Shown here: positions 1 to 8,960 of the stretch, in pieces
Layout of the letters: the number at the start of each line of letters is the position of its first letter
Numbering within the stretch: position 1 is the first letter of the stretch
Source: CAYUNA01 sp047629355
GTDB taxonomy: Bacteria > Bacteroidota > Bacteroidia > Chitinophagales > Saprospiraceae
DNA: 35,428 nt
Assembly: GCA_047629355.1 (NCBI GenBank)
Contig: JBLHWU010000036.1
Span: 1 to 35,428, forward strand
Reading direction: 5' to 3'
Translations under genes and position numbers: made by a program
Notes under the pieces: model-generated
Seen by the model: only the letters and a program-made list of their open reading frames with translations
What the model was told of the DNA's origin: nothing
Databases searched by the model: none

Positions 1-1496
1 TGATTGACTGTCGCTTCGCAATTGGCTCTTAAAGCATATATATTCGGTGGATGCTCTTTTATCTGTTGCCGCCGAAAATAATTATCAATTATTTCAGGTT
101 TGATGTAGTAATATTTTGCCTGACCATGGTCATTTTCAATTCGGTATGACTTACCTTTTTGGGTTGCTGTTTGTATTCTATCGTTAATACGGTCGGTCAC
201 TTTGTAGGTGTTACCGTCAATCTTTTCAAAATCATAATTGCTTTCGGTTCCCTGAATAGCTGTTAGAAACCATTCTATCAGATGCTCAGGGTCACGGGTG
301 AATTTTAAATTTTCGACAGAATTGTAAGCACCATCGGTTAAGGAAGCTTCTATTTTTTGCCCTAAAACCTGTTCGCTGTTTTGCAGAGCAGGGATGAAAA
401 ATTTGTCGTCACTGTGCGTTACCTGTTCGGTTTGAATATCAGTGATTAGACGCAGCGGGATGATATTTTCTTCCTCTTCAACCTCGGCACAAGTTTCAGT
501 TATATTACTAACATAATCGACAACAACCTGCTTTTTTGAATCAGGTTTGTTGCGATAAGCAGCATCAGGGTCGTGAGCGGATTGCAAAGTAGTGCCAGGT
601 TGGTTTTTGATATCTTTGAGTTGATGAGGGGATATGGAGTCTTCGGTTTTATCACCCGTCGGAGGATTGCCTGCTTCGTCTTTTGAATTTTTACAAAATT
701 CAAAATGGTCTTGCCAAATGCGTTGGACTAAATCATAGTGTTCTACCTCGATACCCTCAAATATTTGTAGCAAAATATGAGCAACTTGACCACTTTGAAG
801 TAAAGGGCTTTTGGTCGCAGATTTATTTAATCGATACGTTTGCTGACTGACGGATTGCTTTATTAATTCCGCAAAAAACGTCTTGTCCTCTTCGCTCGAT
901 ACTTTATTCAATAAGGTATGGTGTGTTTCCGATAATCCACGATAAAACTTGAGCAGAACCGATAAACAAAGACTCAATCGAGTTCCTGTTGCCACATTAG
1001 AATGTAATAATTTACTGTCCATACGAACCCATTTTCCGTTTACGTTGTAACGAATAATCTGAGTAGCGGTCGTCTTTTGAAAGGCTTTTTCCAAAAGATT
1101 CTCCCCACTTTCGATGTAATGATTCAATAAGGCGACTTTGAAATTGCAGTAAGTTGCACCGCAAGGGGCTTCGTCTGATAAATTATTCAATCCGATGTCA
1201 TGGCACACCAATATGTTGAAATCACACGCATCGAACAATTGTTCATCCGTCCAATCTTGTCCGTCTTTCAATATCAACATCTATACTAAAATACGAACCG
1301 GAGCATTGGGACGACCATTGTTACTGTGATACAAAACTGAAAAGATGTCCTCATCTATTTGGCTCGTTATCTCCTTGAAAAACTGATTGTGCCAACCAGA
1401 AGGATCTTCTAATTTTGTCAATTTAGAACCACTCATTTGCTGACTATAGCTGTCAAACAAATTCAACGGGGTCGAAATCCTACTTTTTTTATACAT
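1..1496 (-). pseudogene. IS1182-family DDE transposase, interrupted by an in-frame TAG, truncated by window edge
   Basis: DDE transposase that would catalyse movement of the surrounding IS. The first 71 codons (1496-1284) end ...APVRILV and are followed by TAG (1281-1283). The next codon is ATG, and the same frame then stays open for 426 codons to the window edge. Diagnostic segments are MLILKDGQDWTDEQLFD after the stop, VRMDSKLLHSN (first catalytic Asp), SAHDPDAAYR, VSNITETC, LTDGAYNS (second Asp) and RANCEATVN (catalytic Glu region). In relatives the join normally reads V-G-M, so the stop appears to replace a glycine codon. No other stop or frameshift occurs. It could be a freshly inactivated copy, a read-through gene, or an assembly error; an annotation pipeline would probably split it into two CDSs. 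Confidence 0.85.
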
Positions 1497-1590
1497 AAAT
1501 CGGGTACTTGATTATTCCTCAAGATACGAAATCTTATTCTGTTATTTCAATGAACTTTTGATAAAGTTGGTTTTTAGAGTGGACTCAACA
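1..1590 (-). mobile_element. IS1182-type insertion sequence, partial
   Basis: The transposase reading frame fills most of this stretch and continues past the left window edge, so only the promoter-side end of the element is visible. The exact end cannot be proven because the other terminal repeat lies outside the window. The sequence at about 1570-1590 (TTTTTAGAGTGGACTCAACA) is a plausible terminal inverted repeat, because it lies just upstream of the transposase start and just before an unrelated gene remnant. Family assignment rests on the transposase; the boundary is inference. Confidence 0.6.
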
Positions 1591-1598
1591 GTTAAATA

Positions 1599-1970
1599 AT
1601 GAATAAACTTGTTTATACCCTTTTGCTACTTTGTACGCCTACTTTTGCTCGGCGCAGACGCTCTGGACGGGCGATGTTAGGGCGGATTGGCACGAGGTAG
1701 ACAACTGGACACAAGGCATTCTTATGACGGGATAAACCGCAACGATTTCAGAAGCTGCTCAAGGTGGTGTTTTTCCAACCATTTCGTAGGTTTTGACAAT
1801 TGATTTAATCATTCAAAGCTTTGGTGGAAGCATTATTTTTATGGTGGATACCCTTTAACAATGGCTCGTTTACCAATGCTTCGGGCGAGACATTTGATAA
1901 TGAAAGGGGTGCGCCATTGTTTATTGAGGATACAGTGAGTGAAAATTGGAGAATAATATTGAATTTTTCA
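1599..1970 (+). pseudogene. Decayed 5' end of a secreted (T9SS-substrate-like) protein gene
   Basis: An ATG at 1599 opens a signal peptide, MNKLVYTLLLLCTPTFA. The natural continuation, AQTLWTGDVRADWHEVDNW, lies in a different frame. After ILMTG comes a TAA, then TATISEAAQGGVFPTIS followed by TAG, then IIQSFGGSIIFMVDTL. Another shift leads to NNGSFTNASGETFDN and APLFIEDTVSENWRIILNF. So the protein-like text is spread over more than one frame with several stops. The LWTG...DW...DNW pattern is typical of N-termini of large surface or secreted proteins in Bacteroidota. It is cut at about 1970, where a convergent gene begins, and it starts about 10 bases from the probable IS end. The reading is direct; the T9SS link is inference because no C-terminal sorting domain remains. 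Confidence 0.65.
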
Positions 1971-1976
1971 CCACAA

Positions 1977-3245
1977 TCAATCCAAATCCCTTCCCGACAA
2001 CACATTCGGCTGAAGAAACTGCGCCAACTCAATATAAGGAATCAGCATATTCTGCTGCCCATAAATCAAGTCAAAATCAGTACTAAAATTAATGCCCTTT
2101 CGCTGAATAGTAAAGTGGGGAAATTTCGTCTCTTCTATCCATTCTTTGAAATCTGTATCTTCGTATAAAGGATGATTTCTAAAAAAGTTAGCCGCTACTC
2201 TTTTAGTGAAAATAGGGAGGTCAAAAATATTTTTAAATAAGTCTTTTTGAATAATACTGATTTCCTTTTTTAAATCAAAGTTGAAAGAAATACAACGCGG
2301 TTGATTCTTCCAATTGTTATTAAAAACAATAAAACCAGTGATGAAATCTTTAGAAAGATAGCTTAAATCAACCCAAGCCGTCGCACGATGAACGGCACGA
2401 TTCTCAGGTTTCAATACCGTCTCTTTATTCGAATTTACATGATTTTGACAGGTTTTCGCCCAATCAAAAATAATGGTTTCTATCCAACTATTGAATGCTT
2501 TGTTTTTTGTTTTTGGATAAGTAGCATCGTAAGCTGTTGTGTAATCTGCATAGCGCACACAGCCAACGTCGAGTTGTTCGCGTAGTTTGAAAGTCAGATT
2601 TTGGGATTTTTTATTGACGTCTGTTAGCGTCGCTTTCAGCGTTCTATTGGGATTGTAAGCATTACTTTTGAGTGTATAAATTTGCCCATCACTACTTTTT
2701 AAACGCGCAGAGAAGGAGTCATTTTCATTTAACTCTCCTTGGATTTGGTACATTTTTCCATTCCAATCGGCATTGCCTAAAATTTGATTATTTGCGCCCG
2801 TTTGCATCAATAAATGAATCGTTTCGTCGCCATTTTTATGAATATATTGCATAATCCATTTGTTTTCACCACAATACGTTGGCAAATTATCTGCAAATAA
2901 GGTTTCTTCCAAAACCATTCGACTGCTAATACTTCTATCAAAATTTGTCCACTGCGCATCAATATTTCTATTCCTACATTTACCATTAATCCGCCCACTA
3001 AGATTGCCTAAGGAATTAATTTCTTTCAGCTCCAAATTCTCTCCGTATAGCTTTCCTTTCAATTGAAAAAAAACTTCGCTACGCAAATATTTCAGCTGTC
3101 CTTCACAATCTGATTGGTCGCAAGTCAGTGTAATATTGATATCGTTAAAATCATCAATTCTTCCTTTAAAATAACGCGTATTTTCCGTTTGGGAAAAGCA
3201 AATAAAAGGTAAGCAAATGAGCAGGAAAGTCAGTAGCTTGTTCAT
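1977..3245 (-). CDS. Secreted protein of unknown function, DUF3298-like C-terminus
   Basis: A 422-residue protein with a clear type I signal peptide (hydrophobic residues 4-17, ending CFSQ before TENTRYF), so probably periplasmic. Residues 25-210 contain beta-rich repeats of the pattern 'F.G.....' (YFKGRIDD, LKGKLYG, LSGRINGK), suggesting a small repeated beta domain. Cysteines near residues 42, 47, 90 and 125 could form disulfides. The last 100 residues, including the segment around NFSTDFDLIYGQQ and IPYIELAQFL, resemble the C-terminal part of DUF3298/RsiV-type periplasmic domains; this is recognition by pattern only. It stands alone, 160 bases downstream of the MoxR gene on the same strand. 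No function is assigned. Confidence 0.75.
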   Translation of the reverse strand: MNKLLTFLLICLPFICFSQTENTRYFKGRIDDFNDINITLTCDQSDCEGQLKYLRSEVFFQLKGKLYGENLELKEINSLGNLSGRINGKCRNRNIDAQWTNFDRSISSRMVLEETLFADNLPTYCGENKWIMQYIHKNGDETIHLLMQTGANNQILGNADWNGKMYQIQGELNENDSFSARLKSSDGQIYTLKSNAYNPNRTLKATLTDVNKKSQNLTFKLREQLDVGCVRYADYTTAYDATYPKTKNKAFNSWIETIIFDWAKTCQNHVNSNKETVLKPENRAVHRATAWVDLSYLSKDFITGFIVFNNNWKNQPRCISFNFDLKKEISIIQKDLFKNIFDLPIFTKRVAANFFRNHPLYEDTDFKEWIEETKFPHFTIQRKGINFSTDFDLIYGQQNMLIPYIELAQFLQPNVLSGRDLD

Positions 3246-3309
3246 GTATCGGTATTGGAAAAGGTTTGTTTTTTAGGGTAAAATATATAATCTTCAATAT
3301 CAAATTTTC

Positions 3310-3358
3310 ATGATAATTACAACAGCATTCCGGTTTAAAATCCTATTATAATTATCAT
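3310..3358. repeat. Inverted repeat, AT-rich hairpin
   Basis: Perfect 10-base arms ATGATAATTA (3310-3319) and TAATTATCAT (3349-3358), flanked by T-rich and A-rich runs, lie between the MoxR gene and the next minus-strand gene. It could act as a weak terminator for the ATPase gene or be a protein-binding site. The low GC content makes a strong RNA structure unlikely. Confidence 0.4.
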
Positions 3359-3405
3359 AAAAATCTTCCTGAATCATTAGCAAAGAAAATAATTTCCGCA
3401 GGAAA

Positions 3406-4398
3406 TTAAGGCACTTCGACCGTATTCAAAACCTGCCCAATAATGTCCTCCTGCGTCACATTTTCCGCTTCCGCTTCATATGTAATCCCAATTCGGTGAC
3501 ACATAATATCTTCACAAACCGCCCGTACATCCTCTGGAATTACATACCCTCGACGCTGCAAAAACGCATAGGCCTTAGCAGCTTTTGCCAAATTGATACT
3601 CGCTCGCGGTGACCCACCGTAATTAATCAAGGGCATCAAGTCACTCAATCCATAATCCTGCGGTTGGCGAGTCGCAAAGACAATATCTAAAATATATCGC
3701 TCAATTTTTTCATCCATATACACCTTCTGCACCGACTTTCGCGCCTTCAAAATATCTTGAATGGTCACCACCGGACTCACTTTTCCAAATGATTCATCGC
3801 CCATATTCAACCGCATAATCTGCTGCTCTTCCTCTTTCGTCGGATACGTGATTTTGACCTTCATCATAAAACGGTCAGTCTGCGCCTCGGGTAACGGATA
3901 CGTTCCTTCTTGCTCAATCGGATTCTGCGTTGCCAATACCAAAAAAGGTTCTTGCAACGGGTAAGTCGTCCCACCAATCGTCACTTGTCGTTCTTGCATC
4001 GCCTCCAAGAGTGCCGACTGAACCTTCGCAGGCGCACGGTTAATCTCATCCGCCAAGACGAAGTTGGAGAAAATCGGACCTTTACGAACCGTAAAATCCC
4101 CCTTGCCTTGATTGTAAATCATCGTTCCCACAATATCCGCCGGTAGCAAATCTGGCGTAAATTGAATCCGTTTAAAATCGGCATTCACCGCGCTCGCCAA
4201 GGTTTTAATCGCCAAGGTCTTCGCCAAACCAGGCAAACCTTCCAATAAAATATGCCCTTTCGCTAACAATCCCAACATCAACCGTTCAATCATGTGGTGT
4301 TGACCGATAATTACTTTTCCTGTTTCGGCATTCAATCTTTCGACAAATGCGCTATCTTGATAAATCTGCTGATTCAGTGCTTCTATATCTACGGACAT
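3406..4398 (-). CDS. MoxR-family AAA+ ATPase
   Basis: Cytoplasmic AAA+ ATPase of the MoxR/RavA group, members of which usually act as chaperones for VWA-domain proteins. Counting from ATG at 4398 (330 residues): Walker A GLPGLAKT at 54-61, Walker B VLADEIN at 114-120, sensor-1 ATQNP at 156-160 and the EAQTDRF arginine region at 171-177. All catalytic motifs are intact. The open frame extends to a TTG at 4470, but the extra 24 residues (MILEKKSEICRP...) are unlike MoxR N-termini, so MSVDIEAL is preferred. MoxR genes usually sit upstream of DUF58 and VWA genes, but neither is present here; the next gene downstream is a secreted protein. The client is therefore unknown. Confidence 0.93.
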   Translation of the reverse strand: MSVDIEALNQQIYQDSAFVERLNAETGKVIIGQHHMIERLMLGLLAKGHILLEGLPGLAKTLAIKTLASAVNADFKRIQFTPDLLPADIVGTMIYNQGKGDFTVRKGPIFSNFVLADEINRAPAKVQSALLEAMQERQVTIGGTTYPLQEPFLVLATQNPIEQEGTYPLPEAQTDRFMMKVKITYPTKEEEQQIMRLNMGDESFGKVSPVVTIQDILKARKSVQKVYMDEKIERYILDIVFATRQPQDYGLSDLMPLINYGGSPRASINLAKAAKAYAFLQRRGYVIPEDVRAVCEDIMCHRIGITYEAEAENVTQEDIIGQVLNTVEVP

Positions 4399-4724
4399 CG
4401 TTTGGTATATTTGTGTATTAGTATATATGTGTATTGGTCGGCAAATTTCCGATTTTTTTTCTAAAATCAAAGAAGTTCTGACATTTTAAAAGTTTTTTAA
4501 GTAAAAACGATTTAATAAGTTGGACCATAATGCGCCGTAATTTTTTCTTCTAAAGAATTCAAAAAATTGTTGCAGAGCCTTCGTTGCGGAACTATTTTTT
4601 GTGCTTTTAGAAGTAAAAAGGATAAGTATAATCACCCAAGTTATTGAATCACTTTTACTAAAATAGTATTTGCAATTACTCCTCTCCCGTTACTTAAATT
4701 CAACAAAAAAATTGTTGCAGGGTA
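4399..4724. repeat. Intergenic stretch with a 15-base direct repeat
   Basis: No credible gene was seen. The motif AAAAAATTGTTGCAG occurs at 4561-4575 and again at 4706-4720. The second copy is preceded by TTCAAC, so CAACAA and TTGTTG form a small hairpin just beyond the stop codon of the next minus-strand gene, where it might help end transcription. The promoter of the MoxR gene should also lie in this stretch, but no convincing TAnnTTTG element could be fixed. Confidence 0.4.
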
Positions 4725-5759
4725 CTACTCTTCCCGAATAATTATCTTCGGTACTTTTCGAGTTGCCAACTCAATATCATCTATATTTTTATAAAATTTC
4801 TCCAAATACTTAATAACCTTCTGTTTAGTCTTTTTATCTAATTCTGGAAAGTCTTCAATAATCTCAATAAATCGCTTCTTTTTTTCTAAGAATATTTTTT
4901 TTGTTTCGTCTAATTTACTCAAAGATTCTGCACTTCCTAAATAAGCCCTATCTGTTACTCGTTTCAACTTATAATTTGGATTTGGTTTTGCATACGGTGC
5001 ATTGACCAAACCCGAGTAATCAAAATCATAGGAGACAAGTATCAATTTGTCATCTCGCCGTAATGTTTTTACATTCCTTAATGCTTCGACTTTATAATCT
5101 TTATTTCCAACCATGTATTGAAACAAGGCGACTATTTCAGGCATTCCTTCCTCAAAATCTTGGTCACTACTTCCTAATATTTCTACGCGTTCCGCATTCA
5201 AACGAGCCGCCAATTCTGCCATGTCTTCTATTAAAAAACCCCAATTCTGTTCCTCTCGTCCTGTTTTTTTATCCTTATAAATTATCGAAACCAACTGTGT
5301 TCGATAGCTATTTTCCGTCAATTCATTATACAGCTGATATATCAGATATTCTTTCATCAATAATCGTTTCGCATCTTTTTTATCCGCCAAACAATGCGTC
5401 ACCAATTTCATGTCATTGAATTTTTTAAGCCCTTTTTTTGCCAATTTTGACTTTTTAAAAAAAAATCTCAAAGGTGGCATTTCACAAATTTGTCGGCGAG
5501 ACTTTCCGCGTGTCTGCACTTTTATTTTCCATTTGTGCACCTGATTTTTTTTATCTTTAAACGTCAACCATGCTTTTTGTTTGGCATTCGTTCGACGGCT
5601 ATTTTTTAAGGAATCTAAGTCTGCCTCAAGCGTTATTTCCAGTAATTCAGAATGATTCATAAGGTTAAAAATACTCTCGGTTTGTGCGAAAATATTTGTT
5701 AAAAAAAAGCAATGAAAAATAAAAGTGGAGATAATTGTGGTTTTAATTAGGTTTGTCAT
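4725..5759 (-). CDS. Exported protein of unknown function, distant CotH-kinase-like features
   Basis: A 344-residue protein starting with a signal peptide (hydrophobic stretch about 5-24, ending NIFAQ). The mature part is very lysine-rich. A segment around residues 80-105 (VQTRGKSRRQ, then a PPLRFFFKKSK stretch) resembles the 'RGNSSR...KPYRIKF' start of CotH-type kinase domains. Further on, NWGFLIEDMAE (about residue 175) and LVSYDFDYSGLVN (about 245) resemble the later strand and Asp motif of that fold. CotH-type proteins phosphorylate secreted proteins; whether this one does is unknown. Homology was judged by eye and is weak. It stands alone, with gaps of about 190-330 bases on each side. 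Confidence 0.6.
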   Translation of the reverse strand: MTNLIKTTIISTFIFHCFFLTNIFAQTESIFNLMNHSELLEITLEADLDSLKNSRRTNAKQKAWLTFKDKKNQVHKWKIKVQTRGKSRRQICEMPPLRFFFKKSKLAKKGLKKFNDMKLVTHCLADKKDAKRLLMKEYLIYQLYNELTENSYRTQLVSIIYKDKKTGREEQNWGFLIEDMAELAARLNAERVEILGSSDQDFEEGMPEIVALFQYMVGNKDYKVEALRNVKTLRRDDKLILVSYDFDYSGLVNAPYAKPNPNYKLKRVTDRAYLGSAESLSKLDETKKIFLEKKKRFIEIIEDFPELDKKTKQKVIKYLEKFYKNIDDIELATRKVPKIIIREE

Positions 5760-5951
5760 GTTTTCAGTTGTTTCAAAAAAGTGAAAGTAATTTTACTATT
5801 TAGAAGATATCAGCAGTCAGAAAAATCCAGCGGTAAGGATAAAATTTGGCTGATTTCTAAATAGTTACAAAAACAATAATTTAAAGTTCTTGATAAATGT
5901 CGAGAAAGTAGGGCAACAAAAGAAAGAAAAATGCTTGAAATTACCAAATAA

Positions 5952-7019
5952 TCACGAGTTTTCCGAATACCATGCTTCTCGAATTGCTAGCAACAATTGA
6001 TTAATTTTCTCTAAATCTGGTTGCTCTGGTAAATCACTTTTGGTATAAAGCGTTTCTATTTCCGCAATTTTCGCTTCTGCCCGTTCCAATAATTCCTGAT
6101 ATTCAAAATCCCCTTTCCGAATTTTCAACAAAAAATCCCGATTCGGTCGCCGCACAACAATCTGTTTTTCTCGCGCAATTTCTGCTGCCATATCCAACAG
6201 TCGAAAGGTATGCATCATATTCTTAGCATCGTAATTTTTACCATGCTGCACCGTATTCGCATACCGTTCCACATTTCGTTTGGCCACCCACTCCCAATAA
6301 TTGCGATAATCCTTGCAATAAACTTGATAGCCATCTTTGTTAAATGACATTATTTTTACCGAATCCACACCTTTCGGAACAGAACTCAACAGCACCTCAT
6401 TCGCCGTCTCTTTTTTCATAATGCCTTTAAAGCCATGCTCGTTTTTTGCATCATAAAACACCGCATAAATATTTGAAAAATGGTCAATTTTTACCAGCCC
6501 ACAATGTTCTTGCTTAAAATTATTTTTTGTCAACCAATCCTCCAAATCAATCGAGCCATGCCCCTCAATTACATAACAGAAATTCAAAACCGATTTCCGT
6601 TCCTTCCTCATTGGATTGACAATTTTTTTGTTCAAACCTCGTGCCTTTTTTACCTGCGATAGTGCATAGCCCGCAAAGGTCTGTTGACATCGTTTCGATA
6701 AAAAATCACTTGCCTTAAATCGCTCAAACAACGGATGCTGATACTGCACACAATCCGTTGGCATCGCCAACATCTCCAGCATATTCGGATTGCTTTTTGC
6801 CAATAATTCTAAAAATTTACTCAATTCATAATACACTTTATCGTTGGTTGCATCATTGATTTGAGTGATTTCTTGTAAGCCATAAAAATAATTTTTTGGC
6901 ATAATGAAAACGCCGCGGAAGTCGGTGTCGGATTGTGGGAGGTCAGTTCCGTAAGCGCGGCTACCGCTGATGGATTCGAAGAGGAGTAAGCCGCGATTTT
7001 TCATTTCTTGGATGGTCAT
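5952..7019 (-). CDS. RlaP/YcgL-type nucleotidyltransferase
   Basis: A 355-residue predicted nucleotidyltransferase of the DNA polymerase beta superfamily. The N-terminus carries the core motif GSRAYG (19-24) followed by SDTDFRG (30-36), whose Asp pair should bind Mg-NTP. The family is known as RlaP because it occurs with RNA ligases in presumed RNA-repair loci; the substrate is not established. The middle (about 130-260) contains KKARGLNKK and WEWVAKRN, and the C-terminus is helical (YQELLERAEAKIAEIETL). A second, broken relative lies directly downstream. No RNA ligase or kinase is nearby, so a repair role is inference from the family only. Confidence 0.85.
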   Translation of the reverse strand: MTIQEMKNRGLLLFESISGSRAYGTDLPQSDTDFRGVFIMPKNYFYGLQEITQINDATNDKVYYELSKFLELLAKSNPNMLEMLAMPTDCVQYQHPLFERFKASDFLSKRCQQTFAGYALSQVKKARGLNKKIVNPMRKERKSVLNFCYVIEGHGSIDLEDWLTKNNFKQEHCGLVKIDHFSNIYAVFYDAKNEHGFKGIMKKETANEVLLSSVPKGVDSVKIMSFNKDGYQVYCKDYRNYWEWVAKRNVERYANTVQHGKNYDAKNMMHTFRLLDMAAEIAREKQIVVRRPNRDFLLKIRKGDFEYQELLERAEAKIAEIETLYTKSDLPEQPDLEKINQLLLAIREAWYSENS

Positions 7020-7128
7020 TTATATTTATTATTGGGAATTGCCTAAGGGATAAAAACAGTTTGTAAAAACCGATTTTATCCCTTAAAATCCCCTTGTAAA
7101 AATACAAAGAAAGATAGTTTACAATATA

Positions 7129-7882
7129 CTATACGCTCAAAACCTTTCGATAAAATACATTTATCGCCTCCACATCATTCTCTATCTTCGGCAAAGCCTG
7201 CACAATCTCCTCACACATCGCCATCGTTTTTCAATAAAATCATCTAATATTTTATTTTTAAAAACTAACGCTTCTTCCTTCGCGGTCTCTTTTGCTTTTA
7301 GTAATTTTTCTAGTTCAACACGTACGTTTTTATCTTCAATCAACGGCATCAATTCTGAAAATTCCACCGGTGCAGCTACTTGTTTTTTACCAACCCAATA
7401 AGCTGATAAAATCGGTCGCAAGACATAAAAATACTTTTTGATTTTCACCTTTTCGCCTTTCATTTCCTTTTGAATCATACTCGTCGCAATGCCCAAATAA
7501 TGATACATGACTTTTTAGGTAAAAAATATTGCGCTGCCAATGCCTGAAATTCCGCCACAAAATCAGCATCTTGTCGATAAACAATCGGCGAATTCAACCA
7601 TTCAAAAACGGATACATTCGACTTAAACAACAACCGCAATGCCTTTCGAATATCCCAGCCACTTCCGTCCAATAAGGGCTCAGGATTTACCGTCAGTACA
7701 TCCTTTTTTTCATTGATTGACAAGTACCAATCGCGTTGATGTTGATATAAGAATCGAAAATCATAATCACTGTCAGGCGACGGGAATCCCCAAGCGCGAC
7801 TGCCAGATTCGCAAGCGTAGAGAATATTTATTCCATGCTTCTTTTCTGTTTTCTGTAAGAGATTCAGGATTGTATTTTTCAT
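7129..7882 (-). pseudogene. Second RlaP/YcgL-type nucleotidyltransferase, two frameshifts
   Basis: The N-terminal part (7882 down to about 7512) has the nucleotidyltransferase core: GSRAWG at residues 27-32 and DSDYDFRF from residue 37. It shifts frame after FLPKKS. Coding continues in another frame as MYHYLGIATS...KIKKYFYVLRPILSAYW, characteristic of the same family, down to DDFIEK. It shifts again near 7225-7235 and continues as MAMCEEIVQALPKIENDVEA to a TAG at 7129-7131. Restoring one A in the run AAAAAGTC (near 7518-7523), and one in the run GAAAAACG (near 7227-7234), rebuilds a single ORF of about 250 codons. Two single-base losses in A-homopolymers suggest either real decay or uncorrected sequencing errors. 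Confidence 0.8.
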
Positions 7883-7900
7883 TTTAAAATAGATTTATCA

Positions 7901-8920
7901 TCAACTATTCACCGTCACAACCACCTTCCCCATCGTCTTCCCTAATTTAAAAGTCCGAATCGCATCTGGTAATTTTTCAAAATCAAACGTCTGTCCGACA
8001 AACGGTTTTTCAATATCTAAATCCTGTAATTCTGCCAATAGCGAATGCATCAGTGGTGCTTTTTCATACAAGTAAATCAAGTTAAAACCAATCACACCCT
8101 TGTTTAGTTCCGCGAGACTCTGCGCATCAATTTGTGGTCGCCGCAAAAACTTCCACAAGATTTTCAAATAATTTGGTCGGTCACCTGGATGCGCGTAGGA
8201 AGCTGCGCCATAAATCACCGTTTTGCCCTGTTGACCGAGTGCTGCAAAACCCGCTTTCATCACTTCGCCACCGATACATTCCATCACCAAATTGAGTTCA
8301 CGCCCGTCCAATGCTTCCTCCAATTTCTTCGCAAAATGCTTGTCTCGAACGATGCCTCTATCATAGCCCTCTTGTTTCAAACGCTCTAATTTCTGCGCTC
8401 CACCGACACTACCAATGGTATAACAGCCATGTTTTTTTGCAATGCGATTGGCTAAAGTACCTACGCCACCTGCTGCGCTATGAATCAAAACGGTCTGCCC
8501 CTTTTCCAATTGCCCCAATTTCATCATGGCATAATACGCCGTCAGTACTTGCACCAAATACGCGGCGCCCGTTGGGAAATCCCAATCATCTGGTAAGGGA
8601 ATCGCATAACGACTGTCGATATTTAGGTGCGAAGCATAAGCTCCAAATCGGGTTACGCCCATGATTTTATCGCCAACTTTTACATTGGTCACATTCTTGC
8701 CGACTTTTGCGATGATGCCTGAATATTCCAAGCCCGGCGTAAATTCGCCCTTTGGTGTTGCGCTGTATAAACCCCAAATCGCGAAGACATCCGCGAAATT
8801 TAGACCGATTGCTTTGACTTCAATAGTCACTTCGTCAGCGGTGGGGTCGGGGAGGTTTTCCTCGATGAGTTTTAGGTTTTTGATATTGCCTGCTTTGAGG
8901 CGGTAGACTTTTCTTTGCAT
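7901..8920 (-). CDS. Zinc-independent MDR-superfamily oxidoreductase (quinone reductase / VAT-1-like)
   Basis: A 339-residue NAD(P)H-dependent medium-chain dehydrogenase/reductase. The GroES-like N-terminal domain contains VKAIGLNFADVF (35-46) and PGLEYSGII (62-70). The Rossmann domain carries the nucleotide motif SAAGGVGTLA (148-157). The zinc-binding Cys/His ligands of alcohol dehydrogenases are absent, which places it with quinone oxidoreductases; the sequence style is closest to the VAT-1-like group. Length is normal and ATG at 8920 is the natural start. The stop lies 18 bases before the start of the broken nucleotidyltransferase on the same strand. The substrate is unknown. Confidence 0.92.
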   Translation of the reverse strand: MQRKVYRLKAGNIKNLKLIEENLPDPTADEVTIEVKAIGLNFADVFAIWGLYSATPKGEFTPGLEYSGIIAKVGKNVTNVKVGDKIMGVTRFGAYASHLNIDSRYAIPLPDDWDFPTGAAYLVQVLTAYYAMMKLGQLEKGQTVLIHSAAGGVGTLANRIAKKHGCYTIGSVGGAQKLERLKQEGYDRGIVRDKHFAKKLEEALDGRELNLVMECIGGEVMKAGFAALGQQGKTVIYGAASYAHPGDRPNYLKILWKFLRRPQIDAQSLAELNKGVIGFNLIYLYEKAPLMHSLLAELQDLDIEKPFVGQTFDFEKLPDAIRTFKLGKTMGKVVVTVNS

Positions 8921-8960
8921 GATTTTCGTTTATTTTACGACTGTAAAAGGTGCTTCTATT

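Noticed and set aside
1821..2168. 115-residue plus-strand ORF as an independent gene
   Set aside because: Its first half is a fragment of the decayed secreted-protein gene; its second half is antisense to the intact gene at 1977-3245.
5063..5419. 118-residue plus-strand ORF
   Set aside because: Antisense of the exported CotH-like protein, low-complexity translation, no plausible start region.
8311..8664. 117-residue plus-strand ORF
   Set aside because: Antisense of the MDR oxidoreductase gene, whose motifs are complete on the minus strand.
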